Origin: UBA6022 sp035704495
Lineage (GTDB): Bacteria; Patescibacteriota; Saccharimonadia; Saccharimonadales; Saccharimonadaceae
Reading direction: 5' to 3'
NCBI GenBank assembly: GCA_035704495.1
Contig: DASSWW010000050.1
Location: 1-7,802, forward strand
Length of the DNA stretch: 7,802 nucleotides
The notes under the pieces were generated by a model. The model did no database searches, had not been told where the DNA came from, and saw nothing but the letters and a program-made list of their open reading frames with translations. How positions within the stretch are numbered: the first letter of the stretch is position 1; the number at the start of each line of letters is the position of its first letter. Below, piece by piece: positions 1 through 5,100 of this stretch. The translations under genes were made by a program, and so were the position numbers.

Positions 1-1
1 T

Positions 2-682
2 AGACCTGTTTCGCCGCCGGATACTACTCATAAAAAAGCCTCACCGACTATCAAAAAAACTTCCCGACCATCTGATAAAGCAGTCGAGATTAATATTGTC
101 ATTCCCCGGTTTACAGATTGGTATCGACCACATATTGCCAGCATCCGGCGTCGCGTGACCACACTACCACGAAAAACCAAATTGATTAGTAGCGCTTTAA
201 TCGCCATCGCTCTGATTACCCTTGGCGGCTATTACTGGCTGAATAGCAGTGGCACAACCGCCACCACCCCGGAAAGTGTCGATGCACAGCCAGACCTGGT
301 GCAAGGAACCCCTGATCACAAGATTATACTTCCACAAGGAAAAACCATCGAATCGTTTGCGGGCTCGACTTGGGTAAGTCCGCCAGATCGCCCGCCGGTG
401 TTTGTGTATGTCGATACAATTGGTTCCGCAGCGATAAACGTCAGTCAACAGCCGCTTCCTGATACTTTTCAACCGGACGTCGAGAACAAAATAGCACAAG
501 TTGCTGCTAGCTTTCAAGCCAGCGAAAAAGTCACCGTCGGTAGCAGTATTGTCCATATCGGCACCACCGATTCGGGTTCGCAGTCACTTATTTTTCACAA
601 AGACACCCTACTGGTATCAATAACTTCAAAAGTAAAAATTAAAACCAGTCAGTGGGTCCGGTATATTAATTCGCTACAGTAA
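2..682 (+). CDS. Membrane-anchored protein with exported C-terminal domain (5' end outside window)
   Basis: The frame is open from the first bases of the window to a TAA stop, so the true start lies upstream. A GTG at 155 could be read as a start, but the open frame before it encodes a plausible Pro/Lys-rich cytoplasmic linker, so I treat the gene as 5'-truncated. Visible order: a basic linker (RPHIASIRRR, LPRKTK), one transmembrane helix (LISSALIAIALITLGGYYWL, about nt 182-241), a Thr/Ser/Pro-rich spacer, then a soluble domain of about 130 residues without cysteines. The basic residues before the helix predict an N-in, C-out topology. The last part, with GTTDSGSQSLIF followed by an alternating hydrophobic strand and WVRYINSL, looks like a small beta-rich exported domain. 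I do not recognise a named family. The gene converges on the next one with only 16 nt between the two stop codons and no visible terminator hairpin. Confidence 0.8.
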   Translation, partial: RPVSPPDTTHKKASPTIKKTSRPSDKAVEINIVIPRFTDWYRPHIASIRRRVTTLPRKTKLISSALIAIALITLGGYYWLNSSGTTATTPESVDAQPDLVQGTPDHKIILPQGKTIESFAGSTWVSPPDRPPVFVYVDTIGSAAINVSQQPLPDTFQPDVENKIAQVAASFQASEKVTVGSSIVHIGTTDSGSQSLIFHKDTLLVSITSKVKIKTSQWVRYINSLQ

Positions 683-698
683 AATAGTACCGGCGAAT

Positions 699-1214
699 TT
701 ATTCTTTTTCAGCAACAACTTCTAACATACCCTGGACCACTGCGGGCCGTTTGTTATATGTGCAAGTGACCGTGACGGGCCATTTACCCAGCGGCACCGT
801 TGGTTCGACCGTCCAGGCCCAACTAATAATGCCAAATTCGTCTGCTACTTTGGGGCCTAGGCCAGAATCTTTACTCGGCACTTCGTCGTACACCACGGTA
901 ATCGTACATTTTGCCGCGGCTAATGTTTTGACGTTAATAGAGGCGTTTTCGCCAGGCATAACTGGCGTAGTGAGCAGTTGAACCGAGGCGCTTGGCTTGG
1001 CATTAGGTGCTGGCTTTGATGCTTTTATCACTGGCGCTGGTTTGGGCGCGATTGGAGCAGCCACTGCAGGCGTGTTTTCAACTGGTTGCTGGCCCATATA
1101 CCAGGTATAGGCTACGCCGCCGCCGACCAACACGACCAATAACACACCCACACTAATCACTGTGTTGCGTACAAATTTAGCGACACCTCGCATACGGTTA
1201 GATTTGTCTGCCAT
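699..1214 (-). CDS. Single-pass membrane protein with extracellular Ig-like domain
   Basis: 171 residues from an ATG. A basic N-terminus (KSNRMRGVAKFVR) is followed by a transmembrane helix at about residues 18-38. Then comes an Ala/Pro/Lys-rich linker (about 42-76) and a beta-sandwich-like domain (about 77-171). The domain holds two cysteines, C103 (AAKCTITV) and C151 (TVTCTYN), that could form a disulfide outside the cell. The run GLGPKVADEFGIISWAWTV and the GKWPVTVTC motif match a pattern I recall from secreted Ig-like domains of CPR bacteria and Gram-positives; this is recollection, not a search. It lies 41 nt downstream of the next membrane protein in the same direction with no promoter visible between, so the two probably form an operon. 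The ribosome-binding site is weak: only an AAAGGT about 13 nt before the ATG. The function is unknown; surface adhesion or cell-wall binding is plausible but unproven. Confidence 0.8.
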   Translation of the reverse strand: MADKSNRMRGVAKFVRNTVISVGVLLVVLVGGGVAYTWYMGQQPVENTPAVAAPIAPKPAPVIKASKPAPNAKPSASVQLLTTPVMPGENASINVKTLAAAKCTITVVYDEVPSKDSGLGPKVADEFGIISWAWTVEPTVPLGKWPVTVTCTYNKRPAVVQGMLEVVAEKE

Positions 1215-1255
1215 TAGTTATTTATGACCTTTTTCGTTTTTAGTAAATCAGTCGG

Positions 1256-1801
1256 CTACTTGTTTTCGTTCTGGTACTTTTCGATTGTCTCGGATACGTT
1301 GCCGTCAGCTTTCAAGTTTTCAAAAAATAGGATTTGTTCTTTGCTCATAATCATCTCGTCAGTCGGACCGTGCACCTCGCTGCCTAGCTTGATCAATTGC
1401 ACATCAGGCGTCTGTTGATTAGCGGTTTCTTGGGGGTTAGTAGAGCCTTCGCTAGTGTCGCCTGATTCATCGGGTTGCGCCTGTAGATAAAAGATGTCGG
1501 TCAGTTTAAAATAACCACCGTTCAGTTTATCTAATTTACCAAAATACACCTGGCCATTCGTAAAGAACACGGCTTGATATTTATTATCATCTATATAGGC
1601 ATTAATGCTTGATCGGTACAAAAACCAACCACTTAGCACAATAACAGCCACCAAAAGTAGCCCGGCAACAGCCAGTGCAATAGGTTTCATTTTATCTTTT
1701 TTTTGCTTGCCGTTATGTGGTCGTTGACCTTTCGGTGCACCACTGGCGGCATGTCGATTGGCGGCAACTGGACCGTCTGTACGCACTGGTACGTTCTCCA
1801 T
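1256..1801 (-). CDS. Conserved hypothetical membrane protein of CPR type
   Basis: 181 residues. A TTG six bases further upstream (1807) could extend the frame by two codons, but an AGGGGAG site lies 9 nt before the ATG at 1801 and only 3 nt before the TTG, so the ATG is chosen. Order: a Lys/Arg-rich cytoplasmic tail (1-38), a transmembrane helix (about 39-62), then a domain beginning YQAVFFTNGQVYFGKL (75-90) and LTDIFYLQAQ (100-109). A low-complexity acidic/Gln/Thr insert follows (110-132), and the domain ends with QLIKLGSEVHGPTDEM and QILFFENLK (135-164). The paired blocks NGQVYFGKL...LTDIFYLQ and KLG.E.HGP...QILF.ENLK are a pattern I remember as a widely conserved uncharacterised protein in Patescibacteria. 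No catalytic residues are evident. It heads a two-gene operon with the Ig-like membrane protein and has its own consensus-like promoter. Confidence 0.85.
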   Translation of the reverse strand: MENVPVRTDGPVAANRHAASGAPKGQRPHNGKQKKDKMKPIALAVAGLLLVAVIVLSGWFLYRSSINAYIDDNKYQAVFFTNGQVYFGKLDKLNGGYFKLTDIFYLQAQPDESGDTSEGSTNPQETANQQTPDVQLIKLGSEVHGPTDEMIMSKEQILFFENLKADGNVSETIEKYQNENK

Positions 1802-1810
1802 GAACAATTT

Positions 1811-1817
1811 CTCCCCT
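1811..1817 (-). promoter_or_regulatory. Ribosome-binding site deciding the start of the CPR-type membrane protein
   Basis: On the minus strand this reads AGGGGAG, 9 nt before the ATG at 1801. It is too close (3 nt) to serve the TTG at 1807, which is why the shorter protein is preferred. Confidence 0.75.
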
Positions 1818-1842
1818 GTTATTTACCCTTTTCGTTACCTGA

Positions 1843-1871
1843 ATTATAGCATAAGAGGGTAGCGTTATCAA
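1843..1871 (-). promoter_or_regulatory. Sigma70-type promoter for the two-gene membrane-protein operon
   Basis: On the minus strand, TTGATA (1866-1871) is followed by a 17-nt spacer and a perfect TATAAT (1843-1848). Transcription would start near 1836, giving a leader of about 35 nt that contains the AGGGGAG ribosome-binding site. The -35 box overlaps the stop codon of the preceding small gene, so the operon can be transcribed independently of it. Confidence 0.75.
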
Positions 1872-2170
1872 ATAATATGACGTAGGGCTGTTGCCGCTAA
1901 TCGAGTTGCGACCGATATGGTATCGTCTGCGCTCATCGCCTCTAGGCTAGCGATGATATCAGCTTTTTCAGCCGCAACCACACCACCCCGCAGGTAAATC
2001 ACTAAGTCCTGCTGGCTAATTTTATCACTTAGCTGACTATGAACATCTAGAAATGTTTGCAATCGTTGCTCCGCCGATGGATTGATGCCCGTATGCGTCA
2101 AGGCTTCACGCGCAGTCTCGACCTGAATACGGCCTTTCAAGAATAGTTCGTCACTTTTGTATTCGCTCAT
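1868..2170 (-). CDS. Small hypothetical helical protein
   Basis: 100 residues from an ATG, ending in TGA immediately followed by TAA. The sequence is cytosolic in character, with no signal peptide or membrane segment. It looks mostly alpha-helical: FLKGRIQVETAREALTHTG, AEQRLQTFLDVHSQLSDKIS, VVAAEKADIIASLEAMSADD and VATRLAATALRHI are all amphipathic. No catalytic or metal-binding pattern is visible and I do not recognise a family. An AGGGG lies 12 nt before the ATG, long for a Shine-Dalgarno site. A TATTAT lies 6 nt before the ATG and could instead be a -10 box giving a leaderless message. Its 3' end overlaps the promoter of the following operon. It is accepted as a gene because of its coherent helical composition and its fit between neighbours. 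Confidence 0.65.
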   Translation of the reverse strand: MSEYKSDELFLKGRIQVETAREALTHTGINPSAEQRLQTFLDVHSQLSDKISQQDLVIYLRGGVVAAEKADIIASLEAMSADDTISVATRLAATALRHII

Positions 2171-2240
2171 TAAGAAATAATACCCCTATAAATAGATATA
2201 CGCAATCTAATCAACTACTAATTCTCACGAGTGCACTATG

Positions 2241-2702
2241 TTAAAATTCACTGATGATAAGTTTTTTCATTTGCATCATGCGCGCAAACGCGTCGGGGTG
2301 TTGCATCAACTCGCCCATGTTCTGCGGAACGACTTGCCAGCTTAAACCAAACTTGTCTTTACACCACCCACACTGCTCGGATTCGGCAACACTGGAAAGT
2401 TTTTCCCAATAATAGTCAATTTCTTCTTGGTCTTTACAATCGATAGCAAACGACACCGCTTCGGTAAATTTAAATTCGGGCCCGGCATTAATCGCCGTAA
2501 AATGTTGGCCGCTTAGTTCAAACTCAATCGTCAGCACCTTGCCTGCCAAATTTTGCTGAAAATCAGCCAACCCCTCGTCCATACTGTTAGGATAATAGGC
2601 TGTCGACAGTACCTTGCTGTCCGGAAACACCGACACGTAATAATCAACTGCTTCTTGGGCGTTGCCATCGAACCATAAATTTGGTGTAATTTTTTGCTGC
2701 AT
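2241..2702 (-). CDS. PhnB-like VOC-superfamily protein (3-demethylubiquinone methyltransferase-like fold family)
   Basis: 153 residues. The family signature is clear throughout: KITPNLWFDGNAQEAVDYY (residues 4-22) and VFPDSKV (25-31). Next come GKVLTIEFELSGQHFTAINAG (54-74), PEFKFTEAVSFAIDC (75-89) and YYWEKLS (97-103). Then follow CGWCKDKFGLSWQVVP (111-126) and the C-terminal RMMQMKKL. This is the PhnB/'3-dmu-9_3-mt' type of VOC protein, typically about 140-160 residues, so it is full length. Family members are mostly uncharacterised; the name comes from a methyltransferase-like annotation and does not prove methyltransferase activity. An ATG at 2708 is also in frame but lies directly against GGGGGA; the ATG at 2702 has 6 nt spacing and gives the usual MQQKI start. 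It follows the other VOC gene by 60 nt in the same direction and is probably co-transcribed, though a TATAAA at 2723-2728 could give it its own promoter. Confidence 0.92.
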   Translation of the reverse strand: MQQKITPNLWFDGNAQEAVDYYVSVFPDSKVLSTAYYPNSMDEGLADFQQNLAGKVLTIEFELSGQHFTAINAGPEFKFTEAVSFAIDCKDQEEIDYYWEKLSSVAESEQCGWCKDKFGLSWQVVPQNMGELMQHPDAFARMMQMKKLIISEF

Positions 2703-2708
2703 ACTCAT

Positions 2709-2714
2709 TCCCCC
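2709..2714 (-). promoter_or_regulatory. Ribosome-binding site of the PhnB-like gene
   Basis: GGGGGA on the minus strand. Its spacing is 0 nt to the ATG at 2708 and 6 nt to the ATG at 2702, so it argues for the second ATG. Confidence 0.55.
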
Positions 2715-2762
2715 ATCTCACTTTTATATATCATTACAAAATCGTCGTAACTCGCTGGTATC

Positions 2763-3188
2763 TTACGACATGCTTGCCTGCGGATCAAAATCCATATTCA
2801 TCCAGACTGGCTCCCACACGTGGCCGTCGGGGTCTTCGACTTCATAGCCAAACATCATATCCTCTGACATACCATTTTCGACTTGGTAATAGTCGCCGCC
2901 ATTTTGTTTGGCAACATCAGCAAATTGCTGTACTGCCTCTTTTGACTCTAGTGATACCGATAATAATACGCTACTAGTTTTTGTGGCGTCAGCAATGTCT
3001 TTACCGCGCAAAAATGTTTTATAAAAATCGTGTTTTAGAAGCATGACAATAATTTCATCTGACCAAGCCATAGCGTTAGCATTCTGGTCGGAAAAGGCTG
3101 GATTTTTTGTAAATCCCAGCGCTTCGTAAAATGCTGTCGATTTTTCCAGGTCACTGACTGGTAAATTAACATAAATTTGCTTACTCAT
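2763..3188 (-). CDS. VOC-superfamily protein, predicted lactoylglutathione-lyase-like (COG3607 type)
   Basis: 141 residues from an ATG preceded by GGAGG at 7 nt spacing. The start MSKQIYVNLPVSDLEKSTAFYEAL and the following GF are the first beta-alpha unit of a glyoxalase-fold protein. MMFGYEVEDPDGHVWEPVWM (111-130) is the last strand pair, and H123 and E126 sit where VOC enzymes place C-terminal metal ligands. The pattern fits the small single-domain group annotated as predicted lactoylglutathione lyase. Such annotations rest on fold: substrates could be methylglyoxal-thiol adducts, antibiotics or other small molecules, and none can be assigned here. It is the upstream member of a tandem VOC pair. 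The two proteins belong to different VOC subfamilies, so they are not a recent duplication. Confidence 0.9.
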   Translation of the reverse strand: MSKQIYVNLPVSDLEKSTAFYEALGFTKNPAFSDQNANAMAWSDEIIVMLLKHDFYKTFLRGKDIADATKTSSVLLSVSLESKEAVQQFADVAKQNGGDYYQVENGMSEDMMFGYEVEDPDGHVWEPVWMNMDFDPQASMS

Positions 3189-3195
3189 TATGCAT

Positions 3196-3200
3196 CCTCC
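3196..3200 (-). promoter_or_regulatory. Ribosome-binding site of the upstream VOC gene
   Basis: GGAGG on the minus strand, 7 nt before the ATG at 3188. It is a textbook site and contrasts with the neighbouring leaderless-looking genes. Confidence 0.75.
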
Positions 3201-3296
3201 ATTTATATATGATTTATTATCTCATATAAGTGTGAAATCAAACTGGGTAAATACTTATTTTTTACTGCTTAGACTATGTTCGTTCATGCTTTTGCA

Positions 3297-4307
3297 TTAG
3301 AAAGTGATGTTATGTAGTTCACGCCGAAAAACATCCCGAACATGCACCGTTCCCGCCACCAACCGGTATTCACCCAGGTTATCGGGCATATGCTGATCGA
3401 CATTACTCCGAGATATGTAATTGTTTTCAGAGAAGTATTTCTTCAGTTCTTCGTTAATAAAATGATCGGTTGGATACGTTATTTTTTCATCGTCGAATAC
3501 CACTGTGGCTGTTATTCCCTCTGTCATACCATCATCTATCCTGGCATACATCGCATTTACCAGCCGTACCGTCTGCCCCAAGTGTCCTGACTCGTACTTT
3601 TGAATCGTGATTGTATTTTGCAATTCTTTAGACAGCGTGCCGTATATCTCACTCGCCACGCGCTCTCTGTCATGGGTAGTGAAATGTTCGTAACCAAACT
3701 CCGCATCAAGTAGAATTTTAGTGTATTCTTCTAGTGTTTCTAACTCGACGCCATTATTAACTACTCCTACTGCCGAGATCGCTTCGATGATATTCTGCAA
3801 TGCATACAATGATGATTTATCGTGGTTCTGAGACGCGGTTTCAGCAAGTTGCAATATGTCGCGTGTCATATCCACAAAGCTACTGGATTCGACTCGCCAC
3901 CGCTGCTGTAGCTCTTCGTAGGCCGCTTCGATATAGTCCACTAAATGTTCGAACGCTCCATCGTTAATCACCTTAAAAAGCATAAAATAACCAGTCACGT
4001 TCTCACGATATGTATCATAGGGAGAGTCAACGTGTAGAATGCTTTCGCCATTATGAAGCTGGACAGGTGTAACAGACGTATCTTTTTCAACGCTGAAGCC
4101 GCTCGGATAATCATCAAACGCTAACGCGTATTGGATATTATTAACACTAAAAAGATGAATAAAATTATCTGGATCTGTTTTGACATGACGATTCCAAATA
4201 GGCTGCTGCGTCATACCGAATTCGGGCAATACAAAGTCTGTGTAATAATTTTCGAGCGACGCTTGGTTAAGCAAAGTTTTTATATCACCTGTGTATTCTT
4301 TATGCAT
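3297..4307 (-). CDS. Hypothetical protein, 336 residues, no recognised family
   Basis: The frame can be extended to a TTG at 4325, but the six extra codons would lie across a perfect TATAAT. The ATG at 4307 is therefore chosen, giving a protein starting MHKEYTGDIKTLL. The protein is soluble and acidic, with no signal peptide or membrane helix. The N-terminal part (about 1-125) is rich in aromatic residues and looks mixed alpha/beta (YALAFDDYPSGF, YFMLFKVINDG). The middle (about 120-225) is strongly helical (HLVDYIEAAYEELQQRW, MTRDILQLAETAS, ETLEEYTKILLDAEFGYEHF). The C-terminal part contains VNAMYARIDDG, TVVFDDEKITYPTDHFINEELKKYF and a final VRDVFRREL. I see no nucleotide-binding, nuclease or metal motif and do not recognise the family. 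It has no Shine-Dalgarno site; its -10 box 7 nt before the ATG predicts a leaderless mRNA. It is divergently transcribed from the YdeI/OmpD-type gene. Confidence 0.75.
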   Translation of the reverse strand: MHKEYTGDIKTLLNQASLENYYTDFVLPEFGMTQQPIWNRHVKTDPDNFIHLFSVNNIQYALAFDDYPSGFSVEKDTSVTPVQLHNGESILHVDSPYDTYRENVTGYFMLFKVINDGAFEHLVDYIEAAYEELQQRWRVESSSFVDMTRDILQLAETASQNHDKSSLYALQNIIEAISAVGVVNNGVELETLEEYTKILLDAEFGYEHFTTHDRERVASEIYGTLSKELQNTITIQKYESGHLGQTVRLVNAMYARIDDGMTEGITATVVFDDEKITYPTDHFINEELKKYFSENNYISRSNVDQHMPDNLGEYRLVAGTVHVRDVFRRELHNITF

Positions 4308-4314
4308 GGACTTT

Positions 4315-4344
4315 ATTATAGCCAATAAACAGCAATCACGTTAA
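4315..4344 (-). promoter_or_regulatory. Promoter giving a leaderless message for the 336-residue hypothetical
   Basis: On the minus strand, TTAACG (4339-4344), 18 nt, then a perfect TATAAT (4315-4320). Seven bases separate TATAAT from the ATG at 4307, so the expected start of transcription falls on or one base before the start codon. No ribosome-binding site precedes the ATG. Confidence 0.65.
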
Positions 4345-4380
4345 CTCAATTACCAGGTACGCGTTACGCTAACTTCGACC

Positions 4381-4389
4381 TGATATAAT
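4381..4389 (+). promoter_or_regulatory. Extended -10 promoter giving a leaderless message for the YdeI/OmpD-type gene
   Basis: TGATATAAT is an extended -10 element (TGnTATAAT). Six bases (AGCAAC) separate it from the ATG at 4396, placing the expected +1 on the A of the ATG. No good -35 box is seen, as is usual with extended -10 promoters, and there is no Shine-Dalgarno site. Confidence 0.7.
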
Positions 4390-4395
4390 AGCAAC

Positions 4396-4662
4396 ATGAG
4401 CAAACAAACAATTCTCGGTGGTACAATCCACAAAATGCCTGCGAATTTACGCCAGGCGTTAGCTGCTAATCCAGCGGCACTCGCTGCTTGGAATGACATT
4501 ACGCCGCTAGCGCGGAATGAATGGATTTGCTGGGTGGAAGGCGCTAAACTGATCGAAACCAGGCAACGTCGAATCGAACGAGCCCACACCGAGTTAGCCG
4601 AGGGTAAGCGCCGCCCCTGCTGCTGGCCAGGGTGTATTCACCGCGAAAAAAATGGCAGCTAG
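4396..4662 (+). CDS. YdeI/OmpD-associated family small protein
   Basis: 88 residues from an ATG. The whole protein is the single conserved module of this family: TIHKMPANLRQAL (10-22), a short helix of alanines, AAWNDITPLARNEWICWVEGA (30-50), ETRQRRIERAHTELAEGKRRP (54-74), then CCWPGC.H (75-82). The length is normal for the single-domain version often annotated 'bacteriocin-protection, YdeI or OmpD-associated'. That name derives from work on the longer enterobacterial relatives, so the function here is uncertain. The Cys-Cys-x-x-x-Cys-x-His cluster at the end could bind a metal; this is inference. The protein is cytosolic by composition. It is divergent from the 336-residue hypothetical, with 88 nt between start codons, so the two may share regulation. 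Confidence 0.88.
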   Translation: MSKQTILGGTIHKMPANLRQALAANPAALAAWNDITPLARNEWICWVEGAKLIETRQRRIERAHTELAEGKRRPCCWPGCIHREKNGS

Positions 4663-4744
4663 TTACAAATACATAACGTTCGATTATTGTATACATACTA
4701 TGCTGTTATAAAGCTTAAAAAATAATTTCGTGTCAAAAAAATCG

Positions 4745-4759
4745 TAGTAATATTTACTA
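4745..4759. repeat. Short palindrome TAGTAA-TAT-TTACTA
   Basis: Six-base arms with a 3-nt centre. Its left arm is embedded in CGTAGTAAT (4743-4751), a 9-base string that recurs at 4827-4835 as the edge of the large hairpin. This could be a binding site or part of a repeated element; the arms are A+T-rich and short, so chance is possible. Confidence 0.4.
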
Positions 4760-4828
4760 GCGGACGAAAACGCTTATGCCAAGTAAAAGCCACGCGATCA
4801 GCTAGTCTATTGTCATCAAATTTCGCCG

Positions 4829-4869
4829 TAGTAATCCAGTGTTTTGTAGTCCAAAACACTGGATTACTA
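4829..4869. repeat. Perfect 18-bp inverted repeat (long hairpin)
   Basis: The left arm TAGTAATCCAGTGTTTTG (4829-4846) and right arm CAAAACACTGGATTACTA (4852-4869) are exact reverse complements around a 5-nt centre TAGTC. It has no T-run on either side, so it is not a normal intrinsic terminator. A perfect stem of this length in non-coding DNA suggests a recent palindromic element (REP- or MITE-like), an RNA hairpin, or a protein-binding site. Confidence 0.8.
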
Positions 4870-4969
4870 ACTCACAACATTATCATAAAAAATAGCCTTC
4901 ATAATAGAGACTGTTGTTATTTCCACATTAGAAATTGTTTCGTTTTTTTCTAAACTCAAGTAACATAAA

Positions 4970-5002
4970 AGCAGTATACATTTTTATAGGACGTATACTG
5001 CT
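4970..5002. repeat. 10-bp inverted repeat upstream of the phosphoesterase gene
   Basis: AGCAGTATAC (4970-4979) and GTATACTGCT (4993-5002) are exact reverse complements around a 13-nt A+T-rich centre. The centres of the arms are 23 nt apart, close to two helical turns, which suits a dimeric regulator; a stem-loop in the leader RNA is the alternative. It lies about 100 nt before the start codon. Confidence 0.55.
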
Positions 5003-5090
5003 AAGCTACATCACAAAACTGCTACGACACAGAAATTGGGATGACATTTTTATATTGTAGTCCTCTCAATTTCCCTTGTCAATATATAAT

Positions 5091-5097
5091 GGAGGGG
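5091..5097 (+). promoter_or_regulatory. Ribosome-binding site of the tandem metallophosphoesterase
   Basis: GGAGGGG; counted from GGAGG, 5 nt precede the ATG at 5101. An in-frame ATG at 5089 lies before and within this site and lacks its own, so 5101 is preferred. A TATAAT (5085-5090) touches the site; used as a -10 box it would start transcription at about 5097 and exclude the site from the message, so another promoter upstream is likely. Confidence 0.7.
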
Positions 5098-5100
5098 AAA

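Larger units (their letters stand above)
4663..5100 (+). other. 438-nt non-coding A+T-rich intergenic region with several inverted repeats
   Basis: I find no convincing gene here on either strand. The stretch is visibly richer in A and T than its flanks. It holds three inverted repeats (4745-4759, 4829-4869, 4970-5002), several A or T runs, and the ribosome-binding site of the long phosphoesterase gene at its right end. No promoter with both boxes well placed could be identified, although TATATT (5051-5056) and TATAAT (5085-5090) are present. It could contain the promoter and leader of the downstream gene, a small structured RNA, or the scar of a mobile element. Confidence 0.6.

Noticed and set aside
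197..556. 119-codon open frame on the minus strand
   Set aside because: It is antisense to the membrane-anchored protein at the left end, with no domain and an implausible composition.
3223..3251. Promoter for the VOC pair (TTTACC, 17 nt, TATATG; or TTGATT, 15 nt, GATAAT)
   Set aside because: Both candidates have several mismatches or poor spacing in A+T-rich DNA, so neither could be preferred. A promoter probably exists in this gap, but I cannot place it.
4302..4325. TTG start at 4325 for the 336-residue hypothetical
   Set aside because: The extra codons would be formed by the TATAAT box and its surroundings, and no ribosome-binding site precedes the TTG.
4350..4589. 79-codon open frame on the minus strand
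   Set aside because: It overlaps the YdeI/OmpD-type gene and its promoter. The + strand product matches a known family and this one matches nothing.
4829..4869. Large inverted repeat as intrinsic terminator of the YdeI/OmpD-type gene
   Set aside because: No T-run follows the stem on either strand, and it lies about 165 nt beyond the stop codon.
4919..4949. ATTTC/GAAAT hairpin followed by a run of seven T as a terminator
   Set aside because: The stem is only 5 bp and mostly A-T, and the T-run starts 7 nt after it, so it is too weak to support.
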